Assembly: GCA_963766365.1 (NCBI GenBank)
Contig: CAVXZK010000010.1
Coordinates: 186,001-250,000, forward strand
Direction of reading: 5' to 3'
DNA: 64,000 nt
Source of the DNA: JALORV01 sp963766365
GTDB taxonomy: Bacteria > Pseudomonadota > Gammaproteobacteria > Burkholderiales > Burkholderiaceae_F
Under the pieces are notes generated by a model. It saw only the letters and a list, made by a program, of their open reading frames with translations. It had not been told where the DNA came from and ran no database searches. The translations under genes were made by a program, and so were the position numbers. Positions within the stretch are counted from its first letter, which is position 1; each line of letters begins with the position of its first letter. Positions 26,461-34,897 of the stretch are shown here, one piece after another.

Positions 26461-28524
26461 CTACTCGTCTTCTTCCTGCTTGCGCTTGGCGGCGAACTCG
26501 GTCGCGAGCTTTTGCTGCAGTGGTGGCGGGGCCTGCTCGTAATGCGACAGGTTCATCGTCCACGCGCCGCGGCCCTGCGTCATTGCCTTCAGCCGCGCCG
26601 AATAGCCTTCCAGTTCTCCGAGGGGCGCCTGGCCGTCGACCACGAGGACGCCCGGTCCCATCGCTCGCGTGCCGGTGATCTGGCCCCGGCGTGATGAGAG
26701 ATCACCGGCCACGTCGCCCATGTTCGATTCCGGCGCCTCGATCTCGACGTTGACGATCGGCTCGAGGACGATCGGTCGCGCCTTGGTCAGCGCATCCAGG
26801 AATGCCTTGCGTCCGGCGGCGACGAAAGCGATTTCCTTGGAGTCCACCGGGTGGTGCTTGCCGTCATACACCGTCACGCGCACATCCTGCATCGGGAAGC
26901 CGGCCACCGGTCCCGACACCAGCACTGACTCGACACCCTTCTGCACCGCGGGGATGAAGTTGTACGGAATGACGCCGCCCTTGACCTGGTCCACGAACTC
27001 GAAGCCGGTACCTCGCGGCAGCGGCTCGACGCGCAGGTAGACCTCGCCGAACTGGCCGGCGCCGCCGGTCTGCTTCTTGTGCCGTGCATGGCCCTCGGCG
27101 TTCGCACCGATCGTCTCGCGGTACGGGATGCGCGGCGGCCGCGTGTCCACCTCGACTTTGTACTGCTGTGCCATGCGCTCCAGCGCCGAGCGCAGGTGCA
27201 GCTCGCCCAGGCCACGCAGCACGGTCTCGTTCAGGACCGCGTCGTGCTCGACGACCAGAGTGGGATCCTCGGCCGTCATCCGGTGCAGCACTTCCGAGAT
27301 GCGCTGCTCGTCACCTCTGCGCTTCGGCGCGATCGCGACACCGCTCATCGGCGTCGGAAACTCCAGCGGCCGCATGTGGATCTGGTCTTCATCGTGCGAG
27401 TCGTGCAGCACGCAGTCGAAGTCGATCTCGTCGACCTTGGCGACCGCGGCGATGTCGCCCGGCACAGCGTGCGGGATCTCGACGGTCTTGCCCCCCTGCA
27501 GCATGAAAAGGTGCCCGACCTTGAAGGGCTTGCGGCCGCTGCCGATGAAAAGCTGCGTGTCCTTGGTCACGGTACCCTGGTGGACGCGGAACACGCCCAG
27601 CTTGCCGACGTACGGGTCGACCACGACCTTGAACACGTGCGCCAGCACGTGCTTCTTCGGATCGGGTTCGGAGCGGAATTCCTCGACCGGCTGGCCATCG
27701 ACGATCTCGCCTTTGTAGAAGAGTGGCGGATTGCCTTCGGTCGGGTTAGGCAGCAAGCGCTCGAAGATCTTGATCAACTCGTCGACCCCGGCGCCATTTT
27801 TGGCGGAAACAAAGCACACCGGGATCAGGTGGCCCTCGCGCAACGCGGTTTCAAACGGCGCGTGCAACTGCTCGGCCTCGATGGCCTCGCCCTGCTCGAG
27901 GTACTTTGCCATCAGCTCTTCGTCGACCTCGATCACCTGGTCGATCAGCGCCTGGTGTGCCTCGGCCACCGATGAGAAGTCGGACTCGCCATCCGGCGTG
28001 AAGAAGCAGTCAACGACGCGCGTGCCGCCGCCGGCCGGCAGGTTGATAGGCAGCACTTCCTTGCCGAAGGCCGCGCGCAGGTCGGCGAGCACCTGCGGCA
28101 CGTCGACGTTCTCGGCGTCGATCTTGTTGACGATGATGAGGCGGCAGAGCTTGCGGCGGCCGGCCCAGTCCATCATGCGCGAGGTGATCATCTCGATGCC
28201 GCTCTGGGCATTGACGACGATGGCGGCGGTTTCCACGGCATCGAGTGCGCCGATCGACTGGCCAATGAAATCGGGAAAGCCCGGGGTGTCTAGCAGGTGA
28301 ACGCGTGTCTGGGGGAGATCGAGGTGCAGGACGGAGGTGCGCAACGAATGCAGGAAGGTCTTTTCGAGTCCGTCGAAGTCGCTGACCGTCGTTCCCTTCT
28401 CGACCGTGCCTACGGCAGGGATCGCTCCGGCCTTCGCAAGCAGCGCTTCTGCGAGTGTCGTCTTGCCTGCACTGCCGTGGCCCAGGAGGGCCACGGTCCG
28501 CAGGTTCTCCGTCGTGTAGGGCAT
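26461..28524 (-). CDS. Elongation factor G-like translational GTPase (EF-G paralogue)
   Basis: 687 residues, five-domain EF-G architecture. G1 LLGHGSAGKTTLAEALL, G3 LLDTPGFPDFIG, G4 IVNKIDAE, G5 SAKNGAG; later FGEVYLRVEPLPRG and GDLSSRRGQITG (domain IV/V). The switch-I R-G-I-T-I motif of canonical EF-G is not evident (KGTTVSDFDGLEK instead), which marks the EF-G-like/FusA2-type subgroup. It probably interacts with ribosomes, but translocation activity is uncertain. Monocistronic, far from str-operon genes. Confidence 0.85.
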   Translation of the reverse strand: MPYTTENLRTVALLGHGSAGKTTLAEALLAKAGAIPAVGTVEKGTTVSDFDGLEKTFLHSLRTSVLHLDLPQTRVHLLDTPGFPDFIGQSIGALDAVETAAIVVNAQSGIEMITSRMMDWAGRRKLCRLIIVNKIDAENVDVPQVLADLRAAFGKEVLPINLPAGGGTRVVDCFFTPDGESDFSSVAEAHQALIDQVIEVDEELMAKYLEQGEAIEAEQLHAPFETALREGHLIPVCFVSAKNGAGVDELIKIFERLLPNPTEGNPPLFYKGEIVDGQPVEEFRSEPDPKKHVLAHVFKVVVDPYVGKLGVFRVHQGTVTKDTQLFIGSGRKPFKVGHLFMLQGGKTVEIPHAVPGDIAAVAKVDEIDFDCVLHDSHDEDQIHMRPLEFPTPMSGVAIAPKRRGDEQRISEVLHRMTAEDPTLVVEHDAVLNETVLRGLGELHLRSALERMAQQYKVEVDTRPPRIPYRETIGANAEGHARHKKQTGGAGQFGEVYLRVEPLPRGTGFEFVDQVKGGVIPYNFIPAVQKGVESVLVSGPVAGFPMQDVRVTVYDGKHHPVDSKEIAFVAAGRKAFLDALTKARPIVLEPIVNVEIEAPESNMGDVAGDLSSRRGQITGTRAMGPGVLVVDGQAPLGELEGYSARLKAMTQGRGAWTMNLSHYEQAPPPLQQKLATEFAAKRKQEEDE

Positions 28525-28812
28525 CGCTTCTCCTCAGCAGTGTTTTTCTGATGCGGAGGTCGACGTTACGCTGCGGCGCCGACGCTGTCAGCCGGCGGGC
28601 CGGCTGGCGCACCGCAGGCTTGACGTTCGACAAGGTGCAGCACGCCTTCGACGAGTGCAAACTGGGATAGCCGTGGCTCGCGTGGCCGCTGTCTCTCGGG
28701 GCGCGCGGCACACCCTCAACTCGGGAGCCTCCCGCTAGGTGATGGCCTCGAAGCAGGGCACAAAGAAACGGCTGGTCGGGAACGGGGCTCCGCGGCCGGC
28801 CGTGGGCGGGGT
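28525..28812. other. Intergenic region, no feature recognised
   Basis: 288 bp between the EF-G-like gene start and the end of the 75-residue gene, both on the minus strand. It must contain the EF-G-gene promoter; no gene, repeat or convincing RNA structure was seen. Confidence 0.4.
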
Positions 28813-29040
28813 TCAGCGCAACGAGGTGATCGCCGGGTTCTTCGCGACCTGCGTGGCACGGGCCTTTGCCGCCTGGGCGCGATCGGCAATGACGACGACC
28901 GGATCCATGCGAACCAGGGGCAGGTCGGCAAGCTCGCGTTCCACTTGTCGTGACTGCAACGCATAGGCACCAAGCAGTGTCGCGCTCAGCAAGGCCACGA
29001 GGGCGACGGCGATCCTAACGGTCAGTGTCTTGCGTGTCAT
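28813..29040 (-). CDS. Small membrane-anchored protein of 75 residues, unassigned
   Basis: N-terminal transmembrane/signal-anchor (TVRIAVALVALLSATLLGAYAL) followed by a charged domain (SRQVERELADLPLVRMDPVVVIADRAQAAKARATQVAKN; written here only as landmarks SRQVERELADL and PVVVIADRAQ). ATG 29040 has AAGGAG 8 bases upstream, so it is likely translated. The mature part points to the periplasm. No family recognised. Confidence 0.6.
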   Translation of the reverse strand: MTRKTLTVRIAVALVALLSATLLGAYALQSRQVERELADLPLVRMDPVVVIADRAQAAKARATQVAKNPAITSLR

Positions 29041-29223
29041 GGAGAACTCCTTCTGCAGCAGGGCGACGGTGCATCGCCGATGGACGCACTGTAGGGAGTG
29101 CAGCCATGTGCAGCCACGCGATTGCGATGAACAGCCGGAATCGCGTCGCAAGTTGCAGAAATCAACGCCGGTGCAGAGCGAGCCCGCTTCAGGCGGCGAC
29201 GAAACGGCTCCCGCATCGATGAA

Positions 29224-29250
29224 CGCGGGCGCCTCCTTCAGGCCCCCGCG
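29224..29250 (-). terminator. Stem-loop downstream of hpf
   Basis: CGCGGGCGCC (29224-29233) and GGCCCCCGCG (29241-29250) pair with one mismatch around a 7-base loop, 22 bp after the hpf stop. No strong T run follows. Confidence 0.45.
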
Positions 29251-29271
29251 TCGAACGATTGAAAGGCCCGG

Positions 29272-29598
29272 TCAGTGTTGCTTGACGTGTCCGCGGCGGG
29301 TGTCGATGTCTGCGTCGAGGATACGTCGCGCGGCGTCAAAAGCGTCGCGCGCCGCAACGAACGCGTCCTCGTCGGTCTGCCGGGTGATCGCGTATTCCTT
29401 GCCCTTGACATGGACATCCAAGCCGACCTTGTATTGCCGTGCAGTCGTACTGTGGCGGGCCTCAGACGTTACCGCGACATGCAGTTGCGTGATCGACGGG
29501 TGGAACTTCGCCAGCTTGGCGGCCTTGTCCTGGATCGCCTGCTCAAGTGCCTCGGAACGGTCCATGTGGTGAAACGTGATCTGGATGGGGAACGTCAT
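29272..29598 (-). CDS. hpf: Short-form ribosome hibernation/translation inhibitor (HPF/RaiA)
   Basis: 108 residues: MTFPIQITFHHMDRSEALEQ, KLAKFHPSITQLHVAV, YKVGLDVHVKGKEYAI and DAFVAARDAFDAARRIL give the beta-alpha-beta-beta-beta-alpha HPF fold. It lacks the long-form C-terminal dimerisation domain. Family role: binds the 30S decoding region and silences ribosomes in stationary phase or stress. ATG 29598 used; nine extra codons upstream are possible. The rsgA gene, another 30S factor, lies upstream on the same strand. Confidence 0.85.
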   Translation of the reverse strand: MTFPIQITFHHMDRSEALEQAIQDKAAKLAKFHPSITQLHVAVTSEARHSTTARQYKVGLDVHVKGKEYAITRQTDEDAFVAARDAFDAARRILDADIDTRRGHVKQH

Positions 29599-29656
29599 GG
29601 TTGTCACTTCGAATGGGCAGAACACCCACTTTCATCGTGGTCCGCCCACCGGGACA

Positions 29657-29678
29657 GGCGTTGATGGCGGTCAACGCC
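29657..29678. repeat. Perfect hairpin between rsgA and hpf
   Basis: GGCGTTGA (29657-29664), loop TGGCGG, TCAACGCC (29671-29678), in the 116-bp gap between rsgA stop and hpf start. Could terminate rsgA transcripts or lie in the hpf leader; no T run. Confidence 0.45.
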
Positions 29679-29714
29679 CGAAGCCCGGCCGTGCTCGTTT
29701 CCGGTGCGCCCGGG

Positions 29715-30773
29715 TCATCCCCGCTTCAGCTTCATGCGCAGGTCAGCGGCGCGGCCGCGGGCCTTCCACTCGGCGACCTGTCGACGTCGGTCGAGGAAAG
29801 TCATTGTTTCTCGCCGGATCTCGCGCCGCAGCTTGTGAAAGTTGGCCAGCCGGTCGGGATGCACGCCCGCTCGAACCGCACAGTCCGGTTCGTCAGTGTG
29901 GGTGCAATCGCGGAATCGGCACCCGCGGGCCAGGGCGGCAACGTCGGTGAAGCTCGCCTGCAGACCCTCCTCGGTGCTGTCGATTTCGAGCCCGCGCAGC
30001 CCCGGCGTGTCGATGACGCACGCGCCCCCGGCGAGGCGGTGCAGGGACCGCACCGTTGTCGTGTGCCGACCGCGGCTGTCATCTGTACGTACGACCCCAA
30101 TGGCCTGGACCGCCCGCCCGAGCAGCGTGTTGGTCAGCGTGGACTTCCCGACGCCGGATGAGCCCAGCATGACGAGTGTCTGGCCCGGTCCGAGGTAATC
30201 GCGCAGTTCGATTGCGGCACTCTCGGAGCGTGCATCGACCGCGTGGACGGGGACGCTCGGCGGCACCCGCCGATGCAGTTCGACGATTTTGTCGGCAGCG
30301 GAATCCTCGAGATCCTGCTTGGTGAGCACGACAACGGGCCAGACGCCGGCCGACTGCACCATTGCGAGGTAGCGTTCGAGTCGTCGCAGGTTGTGATTAC
30401 CGTCCAGGCCCATGACAAGCAGTGCCGTGTCCACATTGCTGACCAGGCACTGGCGGGCACCGTCGGAGGCGCGGCGCGCGAGCTGGGTGACCGGCGCCAC
30501 GCGCGCAGTCAGCCAGTGGCTGCCATGCGAGTCGATTTCGGCCAGTACCCAGTCGCCGACGGCCAGCTGATCGCCAGAGAGTGACAACTCACGCGCCAGG
30601 CGCGGCAACGGCCGGGCGCGCCGCTCCAAGAGTCCGTCGTGCACGGCGACGTTGTCACGATGGACTTCGGTGACGCGCATCGGCATGCCGTAAGAATCGA
30701 TCTGCGAGATCGCCTGCGCCATCAGTGCATTGCAGCCGATCGGCCTCAGCCGATCGAGTAAGTCAGGATTCAT
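29715..30773 (-). CDS. rsgA: Ribosome small-subunit-dependent GTPase RsgA
   Basis: 352 residues, circularly permuted GTPase: G4 VVLTKQDL precedes G1 LGSSGVGKSTLTNTLLG and G3 VIDTPGLRG. N-terminal OB-fold (ELSLSGDQLAVGDWVLAEI) and C-terminal zinc knuckle CRFRDCTHTDEPDC (Cys-x4-Cys-x-His-x5-Cys). RsgA checks late 30S assembly and releases RbfA. The N-terminus is longer than in E. coli by a segment (residues 1-30) before MRVTEVHRDN. A perfect palindrome lies 46 bp upstream. Confidence 0.93.
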   Translation of the reverse strand: MNPDLLDRLRPIGCNALMAQAISQIDSYGMPMRVTEVHRDNVAVHDGLLERRARPLPRLARELSLSGDQLAVGDWVLAEIDSHGSHWLTARVAPVTQLARRASDGARQCLVSNVDTALLVMGLDGNHNLRRLERYLAMVQSAGVWPVVVLTKQDLEDSAADKIVELHRRVPPSVPVHAVDARSESAAIELRDYLGPGQTLVMLGSSGVGKSTLTNTLLGRAVQAIGVVRTDDSRGRHTTTVRSLHRLAGGACVIDTPGLRGLEIDSTEEGLQASFTDVAALARGCRFRDCTHTDEPDCAVRAGVHPDRLANFHKLRREIRRETMTFLDRRRQVAEWKARGRAADLRMKLKRG

Positions 30774-31090
30774 TTTGATTTCCGGATCGAGCGGCGCAAT
30801 AACGCCGCGACTAGGACACGCGTGCTACAGCACGCGACCAGTTGTCGATGCATGGGCCGCTTGCAGCGGCCGATTCGGAAACGTCCGAGTCAGCGCCGGG
30901 TCGGCCGACTAGCGAACAAGATCTCTGTGTGTCATGCGCGCCTCCAAAGGGAAGTGGCGCTCAACGAGCGGGGACGGCAGTGTCGCGCCGAGGCAGACCT
31001 GCGTCAATAGCAAGGCCAAGTCGGGGCGCGTGAATTTGCGGCAGCTGCGATTGCAGCCGCCGAGCAACGAGGGTTGGCCGGCTGGATACG
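30774..31090. other. Intergenic region upstream of rsgA
   Basis: 317 bp between the 56-residue gene and rsgA. It contains the palindrome at 30819-30836 and should hold the rsgA promoter. No coding region is convincing: open frames here lack Shine-Dalgarno sites and recognisable protein features. Confidence 0.4.
30819..30836. repeat. 18-bp palindrome upstream of rsgA
   Basis: CGCGTGCT (30819-30826), spacer AC, AGCACGCG (30829-30836): perfect 8-bp arms, 46 bp before the rsgA start. The short spacer fits a dimeric-protein operator better than an RNA hairpin; no T run follows. Confidence 0.5.
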
Positions 31091-31261
31091 TTAAGGCGTG
31101 GGAGGGGGCGGTGCTTCCGTCGTCACGGTTTCCGCGACATCGGCAGGAGCGTTGTCGCCGTCCGGCCGTCCGGCCGCTTTTTTCTGGCGCTTTTGTTCCT
31201 GCTTCTTCTTCTTCGCCAGCTCGCGCTGGCGCTTTTCGAACGAATAGTTGGGTTTCGCCAA
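31091..31261 (-). CDS. Conserved small Lys/Arg-rich protein of 56 residues, TTG start
   Basis: Reads (M)AKPNYSFEKRQRELAKKKK, then a basic stretch and an acidic/Pro tail ending TEAPPPPTP, stop TAA at 31091-31093. The N-terminus matches a small protein I recall as widely conserved in Betaproteobacteria, normally starting MAKPNY with ATG; here the start is TTG at 31259-31261, with GGAG ten bases upstream. Highly basic coiled helix suggests nucleic-acid or ribosome association (inference). Function unknown. Lies 43 bp beyond the cold-shock terminator, same strand. Confidence 0.72.
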   Translation of the reverse strand: MAKPNYSFEKRQRELAKKKKQEQKRQKKAAGRPDGDNAPADVAETVTTEAPPPPTP

Positions 31262-31300
31262 GTCGGTGACTCCTCAATCAGTGGCGCGAGTGTCGCGCAT

Positions 31301-31332
31301 AAAACAAAAGGCCGCCACGGCAGGTGGCGGCC
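31301..31332 (-). terminator. Rho-independent terminator of cold-shock gene
   Basis: On the minus strand GGCCGCCAC, a 5-base loop, GTGGCGGCC and then TTTTGTTTT. Strong stem with T run, 22 bp after the csp stop. Confidence 0.9.
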
Positions 31333-31353
31333 TTCTGAGCAAAGCGGCAGTCC

Positions 31354-31557
31354 TTAGATCGGCTTGATCTGGGTGGCCTGCGGGCCCTTGGCGCCCTGGG
31401 CAACCGTGAACTCGACGCGCTGGCCTTCCTGCAGCGTCTTGAAGCCCGCCGACTGGATTTCCGAGAAGTGAGCGAAGAGGTCCTTGCCACCACCCTCAGG
31501 AGTGATGAAGCCAAAGCCCTTGGACTCGTTGAACCACTTGACCGTACCTTGTGCCAT
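31354..31557 (-). CDS. CspA-family cold-shock protein
   Basis: 67 residues, single cold-shock domain: GTVKWFNESKGFGFITPEGG (RNP1 KGFGFI) and DLFAHFSEI (RNP2 LFAHF), QRVEFTVAQGAKGPQATQI. It binds single-stranded RNA/DNA and melts mRNA structure. The gene has a long AT-richer leader (31558-31720) and its own terminator, so it is a single transcription unit. Whether it is cold-induced or constitutive cannot be told. Confidence 0.95.
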   Translation of the reverse strand: MAQGTVKWFNESKGFGFITPEGGGKDLFAHFSEIQSAGFKTLQEGQRVEFTVAQGAKGPQATQIKPI

Positions 31558-31720
31558 TTAAAACGTCCTTGAAAGTAAAGAAGAAAAGTAAGAACCGCGG
31601 GCAGGAAGGACCTGCTGCGTGCAAACGATCAAGTACGTAAACCGGGGAACAAGGCGAGATCTGTTGCTGCAGCGATCCGCACAGGGAGCCAATGGACTAA
31701 CGACACTTAAACGAAAGCAG
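31558..31720 (-). promoter_or_regulatory. Long 5' leader of the cold-shock gene
   Basis: The ~160 bp before the ATG is clearly poorer in GC than its surroundings, contains a small hairpin GCAGG-TCCTT-CCTGC (31602-31616 region) and an A/T-rich ribosome-binding area (TTTCAAGGACGTTTTAA). Long structured leaders acting as thermosensors are established for csp genes; the extent here is estimated. Confidence 0.5.
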
Positions 31721-31813
31721 CGGAAAGGCTACGCGCTTGTGGACAACTTGTCCAGCCCCGCCTGAGTCATTCCGCGACCGGCACGAGCGGCAGCCTTGCG
31801 ATACTTCGGGCTC

Positions 31814-32779
31814 ATGCAGGCGATCCTGGCGGTCACCGTCCCGTTCTTCGCGCTCGTCTTGTGCGGTTATCTCGCCGGTCGTGCGCGCCTGCTGCCCGAG
31901 GCGGCGATACCGGGCCTCAACATCTTCGTGCTGTACTTCGCGCTGCCGTGCATGCTGTTCCGCTTCGGCGCATCGCTGCCGGTGGCGCAGATCATCAACC
32001 CGGTTGTCATGGTCATCACGCTGATCGCGGCGACGGCCCTGGTGTTCGCAACGATCGCGCTGACGCACTCGGATTCCGTGCCGATGAAAGACGCCGCGCT
32101 GGGCGCACTGACGGTCGTCTGGCCCAACACCGGTTTCATGGGCGTACCGCTGCTCGCCGCATTGCTCGGTCCTTCGGCAGCAGGGCCCGTGATTTCCACG
32201 CTGCTGGTGGATCTGTTCTTCACCAGTTCACTTTGCATCGCACTGGCGCAATCGCAGCAAGGCGGCAATGCCGGCACACGCATCGCACTCGGGCGGCTGC
32301 TGAAGGGCACGCTGGCGAATCCGCTGCCTGCCGCCATTGCGCTCGGCCTGGTGTTCTCGGGGCTGGATCTGTCTTTGCCCGGGCCGCTCGACACGATCGT
32401 GAAGATGCTGGGCGATTCAGCCACACCGGTGGCGCTGTTCACGATTGGCACCGTGCTGTGGCGCGCGGGGCAACACGTGCATACACGCACGCCGGTTCGC
32501 CTGTTCTTGCCACTCGCCCTGGCGAAGCTCGTCGTGCACCCGCTCGTCGTACTGGCGCTTGGCGTGGCAGCGATCGAGCTCGGCGCGCCGCTGTCCTCCT
32601 CAGCGCTGACGGTCATCGTGCTCGCGGCGGCCCTGCCCTCGGCCAGTTCCGTGTCCTTGCTGGCCGAGCGCTACGGTGCCGACAACGGCCGAATCACCAG
32701 AATCATCATCAGTTCAACGGTCACCGCGTTCGTGACGTTCACCCTGCTGGCGTGGCTCTTCGATGCCGGTCCGAAATGA
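31814..32779 (+). CDS. AEC-family transporter (auxin efflux carrier/malonate transporter-like)
   Basis: 321 residues with about ten hydrophobic helices. N-terminal QAILAVTVPFFALVLCGYLAGR and NIFVLYFALPCMLFR, then WPNTGFMGVPL (conserved N-T-G-F-M-G-x-P), and C-terminal AAALPSASSVSLLAERYG (typical A-x-P-x-A...YG). Family members export auxin in plants and transport malonate or other dicarboxylates in bacteria (MdcF). Start ATG 31814; TTG 31796 is less likely. Inner membrane. Substrate not inferable. Confidence 0.88.
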   Translation: MQAILAVTVPFFALVLCGYLAGRARLLPEAAIPGLNIFVLYFALPCMLFRFGASLPVAQIINPVVMVITLIAATALVFATIALTHSDSVPMKDAALGALTVVWPNTGFMGVPLLAALLGPSAAGPVISTLLVDLFFTSSLCIALAQSQQGGNAGTRIALGRLLKGTLANPLPAAIALGLVFSGLDLSLPGPLDTIVKMLGDSATPVALFTIGTVLWRAGQHVHTRTPVRLFLPLALAKLVVHPLVVLALGVAAIELGAPLSSSALTVIVLAAALPSASSVSLLAERYGADNGRITRIIISSTVTAFVTFTLLAWLFDAGPK

Positions 32780-33170
32780 CGACTGCGGATTCGGCGCGCA
32801 GTTGACCTGAAAGGCGTTGCGTTTCGTTCGAGGCATCAGCCTCGACGCGGCCAGTTCTTCTGTCACTTCGTTGGCCCGCCATGTCGCCCGCCCCCGTCCC
32901 GCTTCGCCTTCAATTCGGCGAGCCACAGTTGTCCCGGCCGACGGACAACGCATCGCAGCCAGAGGCGATGGGCGGGCCTGCCGACTTCTCGCCCGATGCC
33001 AACGAACGTCGAATGGCGCTGGGCTACGCGGATGCGCGTCGCGTGCTCGATCGCGTGCCCAAGGCCGTTGCGAAGCCCGCCAGGGCCGCGTACCGAGGCT
33101 CCATTTTTGAGGCTCCATTCGAGCAGTGCTTCGCGATGCGACGGGACGGGGCGGGTGACAATGCGACCCC
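32780..33170. other. Intergenic region without convincing gene
   Basis: 391 bp between the AEC transporter and the FAD dehydrogenase. Open frames exist on both strands but lack Shine-Dalgarno sites and recognisable sequence, and the plus-strand one runs into the FAD gene. An 11-bp direct repeat lies at 33095-33119. Confidence 0.45.
33095..33119 (+). repeat. 11-bp direct repeat before FAD dehydrogenase gene
   Basis: GAGGCTCCATT at 33095-33105 and again at 33109-33119 (period 14), ~52 bp before the ATG at 33171. Could be a regulator half-site pair or chance. Confidence 0.4.
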
Positions 33171-34877
33171 ATGCTGCGCATCACTGAACTCCGATTGCCA
33201 CTCGATCATGCCGAGGCTGCATTGCGTGCGGCGATCCTCGAACGTCTCGGCATTGCCGACTCGCAACTGCGCTCGTTCATCGTGTTTCGTCGCGCGGTCG
33301 ATGCGCGCCGCAAGTCCGCGCCGATGCTGGCCTACACGGTTGACTGCGACGTCAGTGACTTGGAGGCCATTCTGGCGCGGTGCGCCGGTGATCCGCACGT
33401 GCGCCCGACGCCCGATACGACCTATCGCCTGATCGCTTGCGCACCACTCGATTTCTACGCCGTCCAGCGCACGCGGCCCATCGTCGTCGGCTTCGGGCCC
33501 TGCGGAATCTTTGCGGCGCTGGTGCTGGCGCAGATGGGCCTGCGGCCTATCGTGATCGAGCGCGGCAAGCGCGTGCGAGAACGCACCAAAGACACCTGGG
33601 GACTGTGGCGTAAGGGCGTGCTCAATCCGGACTCGAATGTCCAGTTCGGCGAGGGCGGTGCGGGCACCTTTTCGGACGGCAAACTGTGGAGCCAGATCAG
33701 CGATCCGCGTTACCTGACACGCAAGGTTCTGACGGAGTTCGTGAAGGCTGGCGCGCCCGAGGAGATCCTGTACGTAGCCAAGCCGCACATCGGCACGTTT
33801 CGCCTCGTCAGCATGGTCGAGAAGATGCGTAGCGAGATCGAGTCACTGGGTGGCGAGATCCGTTTCGAGCACAGACTCACGGACGTGCACATTGAAGGCG
33901 GCGCCGTCCGTGGCATCAAGGTTGTTCATGCGGGAGCACCGGACGGGGAGGACTGGACGGCGGAGCAACTGGTACTCGCGCCAGGCCACAGCGCGCGCGA
34001 AACCTTCACGATGCTGTACGACCGCGGCGTATTCATGGAGGCGAAACCCTTTTCGATCGGCTTTCGCGTCGAGCACCCACAGGGCGTCATCGACCGCGCG
34101 CGGTATGGTCGCCATGCGGGACATCCGATCCTCGGTGCTGCGGACTACAAGTTGGTCCATCACGCGAAGAATGGCCGCTCGGTGTACAGCTTCTGCATGT
34201 GTCCGGGCGGAACCGTAGTCGCTGCGACGTCCGAGCTCGGTCACGTGGTCACGAACGGCATGAGTCAGTACTCGCGCGCGGAGCGCAATGCCAATGCCGG
34301 TATCGTCGTGGGCATCAGTGCATCGGACTACGCAGAACCCGGTCATTTCGACGAACGCCATGGTGGCCGCGTGCATCCGCTCGACGGCATTGCCTTCCAG
34401 CGCCGATGGGAGCAACGCGCTTTCGAGCTCGGGGGCGGCGACTATTTCGCGCCGGTCCAGCTGGTCGGTGACTTTCTCAAAGGCCAGACGTCAAGGGATT
34501 TCGGCGCGGTGCTGCCATCGTACAAACCCGGCGCGCGCCTGACCGACCTTGCACAGCCTGGCCTTTGCAGCCTTCCCGACTATGCGCTCGACGCCATTCG
34601 CGAAGCGGTTCCCGCATTTGAGCGGCAGATCAAGGGCTTCGCGATGCCCGACGCGATCTTCACCGGAGTGGAGACGCGCACGTCGTCGCCCTTGCGCATC
34701 ACGCGCGGTGCGGACAGGCAGAGCGTCAATGTCCGCGGCCTGTATCCGGCGGGCGAAGGTGCGGGTTACGCTGGGGGGATCATGTCGGCTGGCGTCGATG
34801 GCATCGAAGTGGCCGAGGCCGTGGGCCTGGCCCTGCTCGGCGACCGGCCGGCGGAAGCACTGGCAAGAATGACCTGA
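33171..34877 (+). CDS. Uncharacterised FAD-dependent dehydrogenase (COG2509 type)
   Basis: 568 residues. An N-terminal ferredoxin-like region (LRITELRLPLDHAEAALRAA) precedes the FAD-binding fold PIVVGFGPCGIFAALVLAQM and the family hallmark NPDSNVQFGEGGAGTFSDGKL. Further on are FCMCPGGTVVAATSE and, at the end, GLYPAGEGAGYAGGIMSAGVDG (second FAD motif). This is the COG2509 group related to BaiN/HI0933 flavoproteins; the reaction is unknown. Length is normal. The MFS gene starts 20 bp downstream, so they are probably co-transcribed. Confidence 0.88.
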   Translation: MLRITELRLPLDHAEAALRAAILERLGIADSQLRSFIVFRRAVDARRKSAPMLAYTVDCDVSDLEAILARCAGDPHVRPTPDTTYRLIACAPLDFYAVQRTRPIVVGFGPCGIFAALVLAQMGLRPIVIERGKRVRERTKDTWGLWRKGVLNPDSNVQFGEGGAGTFSDGKLWSQISDPRYLTRKVLTEFVKAGAPEEILYVAKPHIGTFRLVSMVEKMRSEIESLGGEIRFEHRLTDVHIEGGAVRGIKVVHAGAPDGEDWTAEQLVLAPGHSARETFTMLYDRGVFMEAKPFSIGFRVEHPQGVIDRARYGRHAGHPILGAADYKLVHHAKNGRSVYSFCMCPGGTVVAATSELGHVVTNGMSQYSRAERNANAGIVVGISASDYAEPGHFDERHGGRVHPLDGIAFQRRWEQRAFELGGGDYFAPVQLVGDFLKGQTSRDFGAVLPSYKPGARLTDLAQPGLCSLPDYALDAIREAVPAFERQIKGFAMPDAIFTGVETRTSSPLRITRGADRQSVNVRGLYPAGEGAGYAGGIMSAGVDGIEVAEAVGLALLGDRPAEALARMT

Positions 34878-34897
34878 CGAGACAAGGACGCACCGAA

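Noticed and set aside
32881..33432. A 183-codon plus-strand frame before the FAD dehydrogenase
   Set aside because: Runs out of frame into the real gene, has no ribosome-binding site and no recognisable sequence.
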